Assembly (NCBI GenBank): GCA_937123825.1
Contig: CAKZKQ010000482.1
Span: 1 to 64,000 of the forward strand
Origin: an uncultured Pseudomonadota bacterium
GTDB lineage: Bacteria; Myxococcota_A; Bradymonadia; Bradymonadales; GCA-2716585
Length of the DNA stretch: 64,000 bases
Direction: 5' to 3'
The notes beneath the pieces are model-generated. The model was not told the DNA's origin. It saw only the letters and a list, made by a program, of their open reading frames with translations, and made no database searches. Shown here piece after piece: positions 52,727 through 61,400 of the stretch (the stretch's first letter is position 1; every line of letters starts with the position of its first letter). Position numbers and translations under genes: made by a program.

Positions 52727-53683
52727 TCAAAAAGCTCCGCTCCAGGGGTCTTCGTGCTCCAGCGCAGCGGCGACCTCTGAGGGCATGGCGTGGGTGTAGC
52801 GCTGGCCGCCGTCGATGGAGAGCACCACGATGGCGTGATCGGCGGGCACGCGCTTGCGCAGCCGCAGCGCCCCCATCAATGCCGCAGCGCCCTTGGGTCC
52901 AAGCTCCAGCGCCGAGCGCTCCTGTGCACGGCGCCGCATCCGCCATGCATCGACCTCGGTCACCACAATCTCTTCGGCGTCCAGGCCTTCCATCCCCGCC
53001 CAGTGGTGTTTGAGCGGCGTGTCGTTGTAGAGCGAGCGCCGCTTGGCGGGGGCCGCGATCCGCACGCCCGAGACCAGCAGGCCCGGCGAGTGTTGGCGCA
53101 GTTGGTGGGCCACATGGCGCAGTGTTGCGCCGGTTGAGATGCTGGTCACGAACGCGCCCAGGGGCTGGCCGCCAAGCGCGTCCAAGAGCTCCAGCGCGAT
53201 GGCGTGGATGGCGTCTGTCAGTGCCTGGCGGCGCCCAGCGTCGATGTAAATTCGCCCGGCCTTCTCTTCGGTGTACATCACGGCGGCCATGACCGCCCCC
53301 GTCATGCCCTCTTCGGGTGGGGAGGTCTCAAGGCGAGCGCCAAGGGAACCGAGTTGCTCGTAGAGGTGTTGTCCCTGGCCAGTGGGGTGAAAGACCACGA
53401 CCTTGTAGCCGCGCGCCTTGCCCAACATCGCCGCCGAGATGGCCGAGTTGGTCGCGCCGGCCAGGACCACCTCATCCCCTCCCTGGAGCAGCCCGGAGCT
53501 GGACGCGTTGTTCAAGATCTCCAAGACCGTCCGATCCCGGATCGAACCGCCGGGGTTGTAGCCCTCGTGTTTGATCAAGAGCCGCGGGCCGTCGTCGTCC
53601 ACAAGGCCGTGCACATCCACCAGTGGCGTGGCGCCAATGCGCGCGGCGATTTCCCCATCATCAGATGATGTAGATGAACTCAT
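52727..53683 (-). CDS. Cysteine synthase-like PLP-fold protein lacking the PLP lysine
   Basis: A 318-residue homologue of CysM-type cysteine synthases. The start is ATG 53683 with GAGAGGG six bases upstream, overlapping the Rrf2 gene by 23 bases. The PLP site N-P-x-G-S-x-K-D-R is N-P-G-G-S-I-R-D-R (43-51): codon CGG gives Arg49 in place of the Schiff-base Lys. The substrate loop S-G-N-T-G is replaced by A-G-A-T-N-S (75-80). Glycine-loop T-S-I-S-T-G-A-T and S-I-D-G-G-Q-R-Y still match the fold. It is probably not a normal cysteine synthase; it may be a pseudoenzyme or bind PLP or another ligand without covalent linkage. Confidence 0.88.
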   Translation of the reverse strand: MSSSTSSDDGEIAARIGATPLVDVHGLVDDDGPRLLIKHEGYNPGGSIRDRTVLEILNNASSSGLLQGGDEVVLAGATNSAISAAMLGKARGYKVVVFHPTGQGQHLYEQLGSLGARLETSPPEEGMTGAVMAAVMYTEEKAGRIYIDAGRRQALTDAIHAIALELLDALGGQPLGAFVTSISTGATLRHVAHQLRQHSPGLLVSGVRIAAPAKRRSLYNDTPLKHHWAGMEGLDAEEIVVTEVDAWRMRRRAQERSALELGPKGAAALMGALRLRKRVPADHAIVVLSIDGGQRYTHAMPSEVAAALEHEDPWSGAF

Positions 53684-54128
53684 TGAAACCCTCTCGGCGC
53701 ACGCCCAGTGACTCGCCGCGCTTGACCAGATCCTGGAGCGTGATGCTTGCCAGCACCCCATCGATCTGTTCGGCCACCTCGCGCCACATCTGCGCCGTCA
53801 CGCACACACTGGTGACCTGCTCTCCGGCCGCCGGCAGATCGCTCTCCTCACGGCAGAACGACAGCGTGGTGGCCCCTTCCATGGCGCTGACAATGTCCTG
53901 GAGGGTGATCTCTGCGGGCGCCTGCGTCAAGAAGTAACCGCCCTTGGGGCCGCGCTTACTCCCCACGATCCCCGCCTTTTTCAGATCCTGGAAGATCTGC
54001 TCCAGGAACCTCGGCGGCACGCTCTCTCTGGAGGCGATGTCATCGATCTTCGAAGGCCCCGCAGAGCCGTGGTACGCCATATTGAAGAGCGCCCGCACCG
54101 CGTACATGCTCTTGCTTGATAACTTCAT
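53661..54128 (-). CDS. Rrf2-family transcriptional regulator
   Basis: A 155-residue Rrf2 regulator: winged HTH M-Y-A-V-R-A-L-F-N-M-A, then V-P-P-R-F-L-E-Q-I-F-Q-D-L-K-K-A-G-I-V and S-K-R-G-P-K-G-G-Y. Two cysteines at positions 92 and about 108 remain where IscR has three, so an Fe-S cluster is uncertain. Rrf2 proteins such as CymR and IscR control sulfur metabolism. It is the first gene of the CysM/CysO/JAMM-like operon and divergent from metG, so it probably controls both. Confidence 0.9.
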   Translation of the reverse strand: MKLSSKSMYAVRALFNMAYHGSAGPSKIDDIASRESVPPRFLEQIFQDLKKAGIVGSKRGPKGGYFLTQAPAEITLQDIVSAMEGATTLSFCREESDLPAAGEQVTSVCVTAQMWREVAEQIDGVLASITLQDLVKRGESLGVRREGFNEFIYII

Positions 54129-54444
54129 TCAACAATCCCCGCCGGCAGCCAGCCAACACAGCCCCGATCATACCACAGCGACGCACCCCCCGTCCGTTGT
54201 CGCCTCTGCTCTTTTTGTCCTGGTGTTGGCTTTGCTTTTGTATTCCCCGTCTTTTGAGTGTGGAAATGAACCACATTCTCGACTTTTTTATGCGTGTTTT
54301 AACTTAATGCCCCCACGATCCAAAAGCAAGCCAGGGGCTTGTGAGGGGTCGCGGTGGCTTGCTTTTGGGATGGAAATGGTTAAGGTGCGTGACTCTGCCG
54401 GGACCCTGCGGCCCTGTGCTGGATACGCTTTGGAAGAGGGAATC
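54129..54444 (+). promoter_or_regulatory. rrf2-metG intergenic region with a 13-bp inverted repeat leader
   Basis: 316 AT-richer bases. CCAAAAGCAAGCC (54320-54332) and GGCTTGCTTTTGG (54356-54368) are a perfect 13-bp inverted repeat, 76 bases before the metG start, enclosing a 23-base G-rich loop. TGTGG-AAATGAA-CCACA (about 54260-54276) is a shorter inverted repeat that could bind the Rrf2 dimer. The long hairpin looks like the leader of metG and may regulate it. No T-box or SAM-box consensus is apparent. Confidence 0.5.
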
Positions 54445-56778
54445 ATGCAGCTGCGCGATCTTTACAACTTCGATGAGCACACCGACCGGATCCTGGTCAC
54501 GTGTGCCTTGCCGTATGTCAACAACGTGCCTCACCTGGGCAACATGGTTCCGGTGGTGTCGGCGGACGTATACTCCCGGTATTTGAAGATGCGTGGCATC
54601 AAGTCCATCTACATCTGCGCCACCGATGAGCACGGCACCCGGACTGAGCTTGAGGCCGCCAAGGTTGGCCTCGACGAGGACACCTACTGCAAGCAGCTCC
54701 ACGACCGCATGCTGGAGATCTTTTCGTGGTTCAACGTGGACTTCACCCACTTTGGCCGCACCAGCTGCCCGGACAACCACCGCCTGACCCAGGAGCTTTT
54801 CCTCAAGGCGTACGAGAACGACTGCATCCTCAAAGAGGAGATCGTCCAGCTCTACGACCCTGAGAAAGAGATGTTCCTGCCCGACACCTACGTGCGCGGC
54901 ACCTGCCCGCACTGCGGTTACACCGACGCCAAGGGCGACCAGTGTGACTCTTGCGGCAAGCTGCTGACGCCCTCTGAGTTGATCGAGCCCCGCAGTGTGC
55001 TTTCGAGCGCCGTGCCCGAGAAGCGCACCACGCGCCACCTCTTCATCAAGCTCGACAAGCTGGCGCCGAGGATCAAGGCGTGGATCGAGTCTCAGGGTCA
55101 CTGGGACGGCATCACGCGCAGCATCCCGCTGGGCTGGATCGCCGAGGGGCTGCACCCGCGCGGCGTCACCCGCGACCTGAACTGGGGCGTGAAGGTGCCG
55201 CTTGAGGGCTATGAGGACAAGGTCTTCTACGTCTGGTTTGACGCCCCGATCGGCTACGCCGCCGCCACCGCTGAGTGGGCGCGCGAGTCTGGCGAGTCGT
55301 TTGAGGACTGGTGGAAGGGGGGGCGCTCGCGGGTGATCCACTTCCTGGGCAAGGACAACGTGCCTTTCCACACCTTGATGTGGCCCGGCACGCTGCTGGC
55401 GGCCGACGACAACTGGAACCTGCCCTGGCACGTGGCCTCCAACATGTACCTCAACTATGAGGGCGGAAAGTTCTCCAAGAGCGACAAGCGCGGAGTCTTC
55501 TCCAACGATGTTGTCGATATGGGCTTCCCCGCCGACGCCTGGCGCTTCTACATCGCCTTCAACCGCCCCGAGCGGCGCGACGTCGAGTTCACCTTCGAGG
55601 GGCTCGGCGAGGTGATCAATACGCACCTGGTGGGCAACGTGGGGAACCTGGTCAACCGGATCTTCTCGTTCACCCACAAGCGCTTCAAGCAGGTGCCCGA
55701 GCCGGGGCCGCTAAGCGAGATGGATCAGGAGACGCTTGCCAGGGCCGAGGCCAAAGCGGTCGAGGTCGAGGACGCCTACGCCACCTTTGAGGTCCGCCGC
55801 GCCGCCCAACTCTTGCTTGAGCTTGGCGACATCGGCAACCGCTACTTCCAGCAGGCCGAGCCCTGGCGGACTTTTAAAGAGGACGAGCAGACCTGTCGCA
55901 CGAGCCTCTTTGTGGGGGCGACCATCGTGCACCGCCTGCTCAACCTCCTGTGGCCGATCATGCCTGAGCGCACGGCCACGGCGCTGGGGTGGCTGGGTCT
56001 TGAGCCCGGTCAGGCGCTGGAGGCCGGTCAGGCCACGCGCAAGCCCAAGTTCCTCTTTAAGCCCGTGGACAAAGAGGTCCTGGAGGGGCTGGCCAAGCGC
56101 TTTGAGGGCGTGGGCAAGCCGAAGCTGGGGCCGCTGGAGTTTGAGAAACAGGCTGGGGTGGATTGGCCCTGCGTCATCCTTGAGTTGACCGATCTGACCA
56201 TCAAGCGCCGCAGCAACACGCTTGAGCGCTGGAAAGAGGCCAAGATGGCCGAGGCCGACCTCGACGCCATCGCGGCGGCGAGCCACGTGGCTGCCTACGA
56301 GGGGGAGTTGGACACGATTGACCCCGGGGCGCGCGAGATCTCGGTGCGCAACCTCCTGAAGATCGTCCGTCGCCAGGGCAAGGTGCCCAACATCAACACC
56401 CTGGTCGACATCTACAACACCTACTCGGTCACCAAGGGGATCGTCATGGGTGCCTACGAGCGCCAGACGATCAAGGGCAAGCTGATTTACGCCGTGGCCG
56501 ACGGCTCTGAGCGCTTTATCCCTGTCAAGGGGCGCGACCCCGAGGCGATCACCCCCGGTGAGTGGGTGCTGCGCGATGAGACGGGCATGGTGGTGACCAA
56601 GGTGACCACCAAGCAGTCCGAGGCGGCGGCGGTGACGCCCAAGACCACCGCGTGCGCGATGTGCATCCAGGGCAACGGTGAGCTGACTGTGGAGGAGCTT
56701 CAGGCCGTGGCCCACGAGATGGCCCAGAAGATCGTGGAGGTGTGCGGCGGTCAGTGGCGCGAGGTTTTTGCGGGGTGA
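54445..56778 (+). CDS. metG: Methionyl-tRNA synthetase with C-terminal B3/4 domain
   Basis: Start at ATG 54445 with AGAGGG six bases upstream; the frame is open far before it. A 777-residue MetRS. Class I signature H-L-G-N (30-33; usual H-x-G-H), zinc knuckle with four Cys (154, 157, 167, 170) and K-F-S-K-S (342-346). The C-terminal part from about residue 560 to 777 is not the usual tRNA-binding EMAP/Trbp domain. It is B3/4-like (E-I-S-V-R-N-L-L-K-I-V, then N-I-N-T-L-V-D-I-Y-N, A-Y-E-R-Q, E-R-F-I-P-V-K-G), a fold used for editing in phenylalanyl-tRNA synthetase and free-standing B3/4 proteins. This fusion is unusual. It charges tRNA-Met and may check amino acids. Confidence 0.93.
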   Translation: MQLRDLYNFDEHTDRILVTCALPYVNNVPHLGNMVPVVSADVYSRYLKMRGIKSIYICATDEHGTRTELEAAKVGLDEDTYCKQLHDRMLEIFSWFNVDFTHFGRTSCPDNHRLTQELFLKAYENDCILKEEIVQLYDPEKEMFLPDTYVRGTCPHCGYTDAKGDQCDSCGKLLTPSELIEPRSVLSSAVPEKRTTRHLFIKLDKLAPRIKAWIESQGHWDGITRSIPLGWIAEGLHPRGVTRDLNWGVKVPLEGYEDKVFYVWFDAPIGYAAATAEWARESGESFEDWWKGGRSRVIHFLGKDNVPFHTLMWPGTLLAADDNWNLPWHVASNMYLNYEGGKFSKSDKRGVFSNDVVDMGFPADAWRFYIAFNRPERRDVEFTFEGLGEVINTHLVGNVGNLVNRIFSFTHKRFKQVPEPGPLSEMDQETLARAEAKAVEVEDAYATFEVRRAAQLLLELGDIGNRYFQQAEPWRTFKEDEQTCRTSLFVGATIVHRLLNLLWPIMPERTATALGWLGLEPGQALEAGQATRKPKFLFKPVDKEVLEGLAKRFEGVGKPKLGPLEFEKQAGVDWPCVILELTDLTIKRRSNTLERWKEAKMAEADLDAIAAASHVAAYEGELDTIDPGAREISVRNLLKIVRRQGKVPNINTLVDIYNTYSVTKGIVMGAYERQTIKGKLIYAVADGSERFIPVKGRDPEAITPGEWVLRDETGMVVTKVTTKQSEAAAVTPKTTACAMCIQGNGELTVEELQAVAHEMAQKIVEVCGGQWREVFAG

Positions 56779-56836
56779 TGGTTGCTGGGGCTGTGCCCCA
56801 GGCCCCCTCGGTGGGAGCGCTGCCCCCAGACCCCCG

Positions 56837-56856
56837 GCAGGAGGCGCGCCTCCTGC
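56837..56856. repeat. 20-bp perfect palindrome after metG
   Basis: GCAGGAGGCG-CGCCTCCTGC is a perfect 20-base palindrome between metG and the converging methyltransferase gene. A run of GGTTTTTT lies about 15 bases later (56863-56870). Together they may form a terminator or a dispersed repeat of the GGGGCTG...CCCCC kind just before it. Confidence 0.45.
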
Positions 56857-56868
56857 ACCTGCGGTTTT

Positions 56869-57810
56869 TTAATATTTGCGGGCGATGACGTAGATGCCCC
56901 GCGTGTTGCGGTCGTCGGCGCTCATGGTGGCAAAGCGCGGTGCCAGTTTGTGGCCGGTGGGCTTGGCTTCGAAGCGCGTGACGTGGACCACTTCCATGCC
57001 AGCCCTCTCCATGGCTTTAAAGTGCGCTGAGGCCGGGGCGCGGTTGATGAAGAAGGGCCGCTTGCCCCGGATCATCTTCCAGCCCAGATCCGTGTAGGCC
57101 CAGTGGCCGTCCCAGGTCGTGGCCAGCCCGTGGCACGACAGGTCGATTTGATGGCTCATGGCGCCGCCGGGGCGGATCCAGGCGGCCAGCGCTTGGTATG
57201 CCCCGTCCAGATCATCCATGTATTCCATGACTGCCTGTGAGAAGAGCAGGTCGGCCTTGTGTTTGTCGCCGGGGCCGGGTTGTCCCCAGGGGCAGATGTA
57301 GCGCACGGCGCTGCTGGGGTCGTCGTCCAGGTCTCTGAGGCGTCGGCGCAGGGTATCGATCCGTGCCGGGTCGGTGTAGCCAGCCACGTCCTGGGCGCTC
57401 ATGGTGCGCGCGGGGTGGTCTTTGTCGAGCAGCGGGGGTTTGAGGCTGGGAAACTCGTCGGCGTCGGGGACCGAGGCGCGGGCGCGGACCATGGCCACCA
57501 GTTGGTCAAAGATGGCCACGTTGCGCCGGGCGTCGGTGTGTTGGACCACGTCCAGGCCGCTGTAGGACTGGACCCCGGTCAGGAGCGCCGCCAACCCCGT
57601 GCCCAGGGAGTCTCCCGGGCCCATCTCCACCACCTTTTCGATGGCGAGCTGCGGCATGTGCTGCGCCAGCATCATCCGGTGCCGCATCCAGACCGAGTAG
57701 CAATATCGAGAGCCGATGGTGCCCCCGGTGCCGCGCTCGCGTTGGGTCCAGGGCAGGCGGCTTTTGAGGCCGCCGAGGGCAAGGCGAGCAAAGAGCAGGT
57801 GGTTGGACAT
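56869..57810 (-). CDS. SAM-dependent methyltransferase, unknown substrate
   Basis: Start at the ATG giving M-S-N-H-L-L-F-A-R-L (57810), nine bases after AAGGG; the frame extends upstream without support. A 313-residue protein with motif I E-M-G-P-G-D-S-L-G-T-G (about residues 65-75), a D-V-V-Q-H motif II region, and a post-I D-L-L-F-S-Q-A-V-M-E. The C-terminal part carries several aromatic residues. It methylates an unknown substrate; no glycosyltransferase or secondary-metabolite genes surround it. Confidence 0.75.
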   Translation of the reverse strand: MSNHLLFARLALGGLKSRLPWTQRERGTGGTIGSRYCYSVWMRHRMMLAQHMPQLAIEKVVEMGPGDSLGTGLAALLTGVQSYSGLDVVQHTDARRNVAIFDQLVAMVRARASVPDADEFPSLKPPLLDKDHPARTMSAQDVAGYTDPARIDTLRRRLRDLDDDPSSAVRYICPWGQPGPGDKHKADLLFSQAVMEYMDDLDGAYQALAAWIRPGGAMSHQIDLSCHGLATTWDGHWAYTDLGWKMIRGKRPFFINRAPASAHFKAMERAGMEVVHVTRFEAKPTGHKLAPRFATMSADDRNTRGIYVIARKY

Positions 57811-57973
57811 GGGTCGCATCCCTTGTTCAGTTGCAGGCAAAAAAATGCAACCAAAGTTATCTTTTGACGTTGGACGATGCAACCAAACCCGGTCTCGGGA
57901 CGTAGTGGTGGGGTGAGGTGTGTTATCATCGTCGTGAAAGATGCCGACGAGACATTGTTGGAGGCGTAAGCCC
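57811..57973. promoter_or_regulatory. Divergent region with direct repeats
   Basis: Between the methyltransferase gene (minus) and the small gene at 57974 (plus). ATGCAACCAAA occurs at 57845-57855 and 57877-57887, 32 bases apart, three helical turns. An extended -10 element TGTTATCAT at 57921-57929 probably starts the plus-strand transcript. The AAAAAAATG patch near 57841 may belong to the minus-strand promoter. Confidence 0.4.
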
Positions 57974-58216
57974 ATGAAAAAGTATCGGCTCATTATGCGC
58001 GTCATTGAAGAGTCCAATGGTGTGGTGCCTGAGCCCGTGGCCAAAGTCATTCAGGCAAGGCGCATGTCGATCACCACTGCGGGCGTGTTGATCCTCCATG
58101 ATGAGAAGGACGAGCCGTTGTTGGCGTTGGCCCCGGATGTGTGGTTGGTGTGCGAGCGGATCAAGACCAACAGCGGTTCGATGCCGCCGCTGCCGCCGCC
58201 AAAGGCCCGCTCCTGA
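57974..58216 (+). CDS. Small unknown protein
   Basis: An 80-residue protein starting at ATG 57974 with GGAGG at 57960-57964. Basic N-terminus (M-K-K-Y-R-L-I-M-R-V-I), a hydrophobic strand S-I-T-T-A-G-V-L-I-L-H, and a Pro-rich tail P-P-L-P-P-P-K. No recognised family. Its promoter is probably the extended -10 just upstream. Confidence 0.6.
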   Translation: MKKYRLIMRVIEESNGVVPEPVAKVIQARRMSITTAGVLILHDEKDEPLLALAPDVWLVCERIKTNSGSMPPLPPPKARS

Positions 58217-58444
58217 GCCGGTGTGGTTTGGAGATGATCTGGGGTGCTGCGCGGGGACTGGGATGGGGGCGCGCAAGTTTTTTGCCTGGATCGGCTTTAA
58301 AAAGCGCTTCAAGGGGTCTCTGAGGGGGGCGACGCCCTGTACAGTCAGGGCCAGCGACGTTAATTTGGTGCTCTGCCCACCGCCACCGGCCAACGACGGC
58401 CACCAACGGCGGACAAGTCAAGGAAGACGGGGGGAGGCCACAGG
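58217..58444 (+). other. Gap before the second Clp gene, no gene seen
   Basis: 228 bases between the small gene and the Clp-like gene. It has G+C-rich sequence with CCACCG/GGTGGC words, and a GGGGGAGG ribosome site at its end. Short ORFs in other frames are not convincing. Contains the upstream part of the Clp promoter, not resolved. Confidence 0.3.
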
Positions 58445-61400
58445 ATGGGTTCTTTAGACATCGGCTGCACGCTCAGCGACGATGCACAGCGCTTGATCGA
58501 CATGGCGCGCCGAGACGCCGCGCGCCAACAGATTTCCACCAGCAGCAATCACCTCTTGCGAGCGATCTGCACCGCGCCCACTGCCGCCCAGGAGTATCTC
58601 CTGGAGCAACACGTGGAGCTTGCCCGCGTCCAGGCCATCCTGGATCCCAGCGCCGCAGAGCCGCCCCAGGTCCTGGAGCAGGTTTGGAACACCGCCCGGT
58701 CGCTGACGTCGGCGCCTTCGGCGTTGACCAGCCTCCACCTCCTGGCCGGTTTGCTGCGATACCACACCCACTCCAACGCTGTGCGCACGCTTCGCTGCGC
58801 GGGCCTGGACACCACGCGCCTTCGCAACACCCTCATCAGCCAGTTGACGCAGCGCGCCGCAGGCCGTCTGGGCGGACGGATGCAGTCGGCCACCCCTGTG
58901 GGGGAAGCGCCGCGCGTGATGACCATGCCCCAGCAGGCCCCCATGGCGCCTCAAGGGCCCGGTCAGGCGCCGCCCCAGGGGCAGCCTCCCCAGGGGTGGG
59001 GCAATGCGCCGCCGCACGCCCCCCAGCAGCAGCCCTGGGTCGATCCCAGCGTCCCGGGGCACCTGCGCCCCGACCACCCGCTCAACGCCCCCAACCCCTA
59101 CCTGCCCGCCGCGCGATTTGTGGCGCCGCCGCCGGTCTTGAGCCCGCCGCCGACGCCGGTGCCCAGCACTCGGCCGCCCGTGACCCCGCGCCGCCCGCAG
59201 CCCAAGCCCCAGCGCCCGGTGTCGCGGATCACCCCGCGCAAGTCCTCGGACAACGGCAAAAAGAAGCCTGGCCGCACCATTCGCCCCCAGCGCCCCTCGG
59301 GGACCGATGGGACGCGTTCGAACAAGCCGCGCAAGTCGCCGCCGGTGGGTCTGGCGGGCCGCCTCAAGGGTCGCTTTGGAACCCGCAAACCGCGCCGCGA
59401 CCGCGAGGCGCTTCCCAAGCCCTCCATGAAGGCGCTGGCCGATGACATCTTTGGAGATGGCCCCCCCATCGCGCTCGACGAAATGAAGCGCCAACTGGCC
59501 GAGGACATCGAACGGCTCGGCCCTGAGCTGGGCAATGACAAAGAAGTCCCCAGCGACGACGCGCCGCCGACCAACGCCGACAAGACCGAGTCCAAACACC
59601 AGGGCTTGAGTCCCGGCGCTGCCCCGGCTGTGGCGGCCCCCGAAAAGCGCCCCCAGGCCGAGATGACCGTGCGCAAGGCCACCAAGCCCGACGCCCGAAA
59701 TGCTCGCCTGCAGCGCAAACTCGAAGCCCGCTACACCCTCGACCCCGAGGTCTATCCCTTCCTGGCGCGCCTTGGGCGCAACCTCAGCCTGATGGCCATC
59801 CAGGGCCAGCTTGATGATCTGGTCGGCCGCGACTCCGAGATCGCCCGGTTGACCGATGTCCTCAACAAGCGCCGCAGCAACAACCCACTGCTGGTCGGAC
59901 CACCCGGCGTGGGCAAGACCGCCATCGTCGAGGGTCTGGCGCTGGACATGGCGGGCCTGAGGGAAGACGAAGACGAGTCCATGCGCGACGAGCGGATCAT
60001 CGTCGAGTTGGAAATGGGGCGCCTCCTGTCTGGAACGCAGCTTCGCGGCTCGTTCTCCGAGCGCCTGATCGGCATCAAGGATGAGGTCGCCAAGGCCAAA
60101 GGCCGCATCGTGGTCTTCCTGGACGAACTCCACACCTGGATCGGGGCCGGGGCCAGCGGAGACGGCGGCGCCGACGCCGCCGGGGAACTCAAGGCCGCCC
60201 TGGCGCGTGGCCGCTTCCCCTGCATCGGCGCCACCACCAACGACGAGTACACCCGCTACGTCGAGTCCGACCCGGCCTTCAAGCGCCGCTTCCAGGTCAT
60301 CGAGGTCGCCGAGCCCAGCCCCGAGGACTGCGCCATCATCATGCGCGGCGTCATGCCCGCCTACGCCCAGCACCACAAGGTCACCTACGAAGACGACGCC
60401 ATCGAGGCCGCCATCCGCTTCAGCCAGCGCTACATCCCCGATGAGCGCCTGCCCGACAAAGCCATCGGGGTGCTCGATCTGGCCGGCAGCCGCGCCCGAC
60501 GCATGCGCAAACCCCAGGTCGACCGGGCCATCGTCGCCCGCGTGGTCTCCGACCAGACTGGCGTCCCCATGGAAAAACTCCTGATGACCGATCGGGAGCG
60601 CTTCCTGCGCATGGAAGAGATCCTCGGCGCCAACCTCATCGGCCACCGCGCCGTCATCAAGCGCGTCTGCGAGGTCATCCGGCGCAACCACGCCGGTTTC
60701 CACTCCGGCCGCCCCATCGGCTCGTTCCTCTTTTTGGGACCGACCGGCGTGGGCAAGACCGAGCTGGTCAAGGTCCTGGCCGACTTCCTCTTCCGCGACC
60801 GCAACGCCATCGTTCGGCTCGACATGAGCGAGTACCGCGAGAGCCACGCCGTCAGCCGCCTCATCGGCGCGCCGCCCGGATACGTCGGCCACGAACACGG
60901 CGGCCAACTCACCGAGGCGATCCGCAAAAAGCCCTACCAGATCGTCCTGCTTGACGAGGTCGAGAAATCCCACCCCGAGGTCCTCAATATCCTCCTCCAG
61001 CTTCTGGACGACGGACGCCTGACCGACGGCAAGGGCCGCACGATCAACTTTGCCAACACGGTCATCATCATGACCTCCAACCTGGGCTCCGAGTACCTCT
61101 CGGCTGGGGTGGAGGCCGTCACACAGCACCGTCAGATTGGCTTTGGCAACGTGGAGACGCCGCTGCCGGTCTCACGCGAGTTGCGCCTGACCGAAGAGAT
61201 CGCCCAGAACGTCCTGGGCACCGCCCGAGGCACCCTCAGCCCCGAGCTGTGGAACCGCATCGAAGAGCGCGTCGTCTTTGGACCGCTCACCCGCGAAGAG
61301 GTCGGCCGCATCGCCCACCTCCAGATGCGCGATTCCGCGCGCCGTCTGGCCGCCGAACGCGAGATCTACATCGAGGCCACCGAAGCCGTCTACGACCTGC

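Noticed and set aside
54320-54368. T-box or SAM riboswitch before metG
   Set aside because: No T-box consensus, no specifier or SAM-box core sequence was found; only a single long hairpin is clear.
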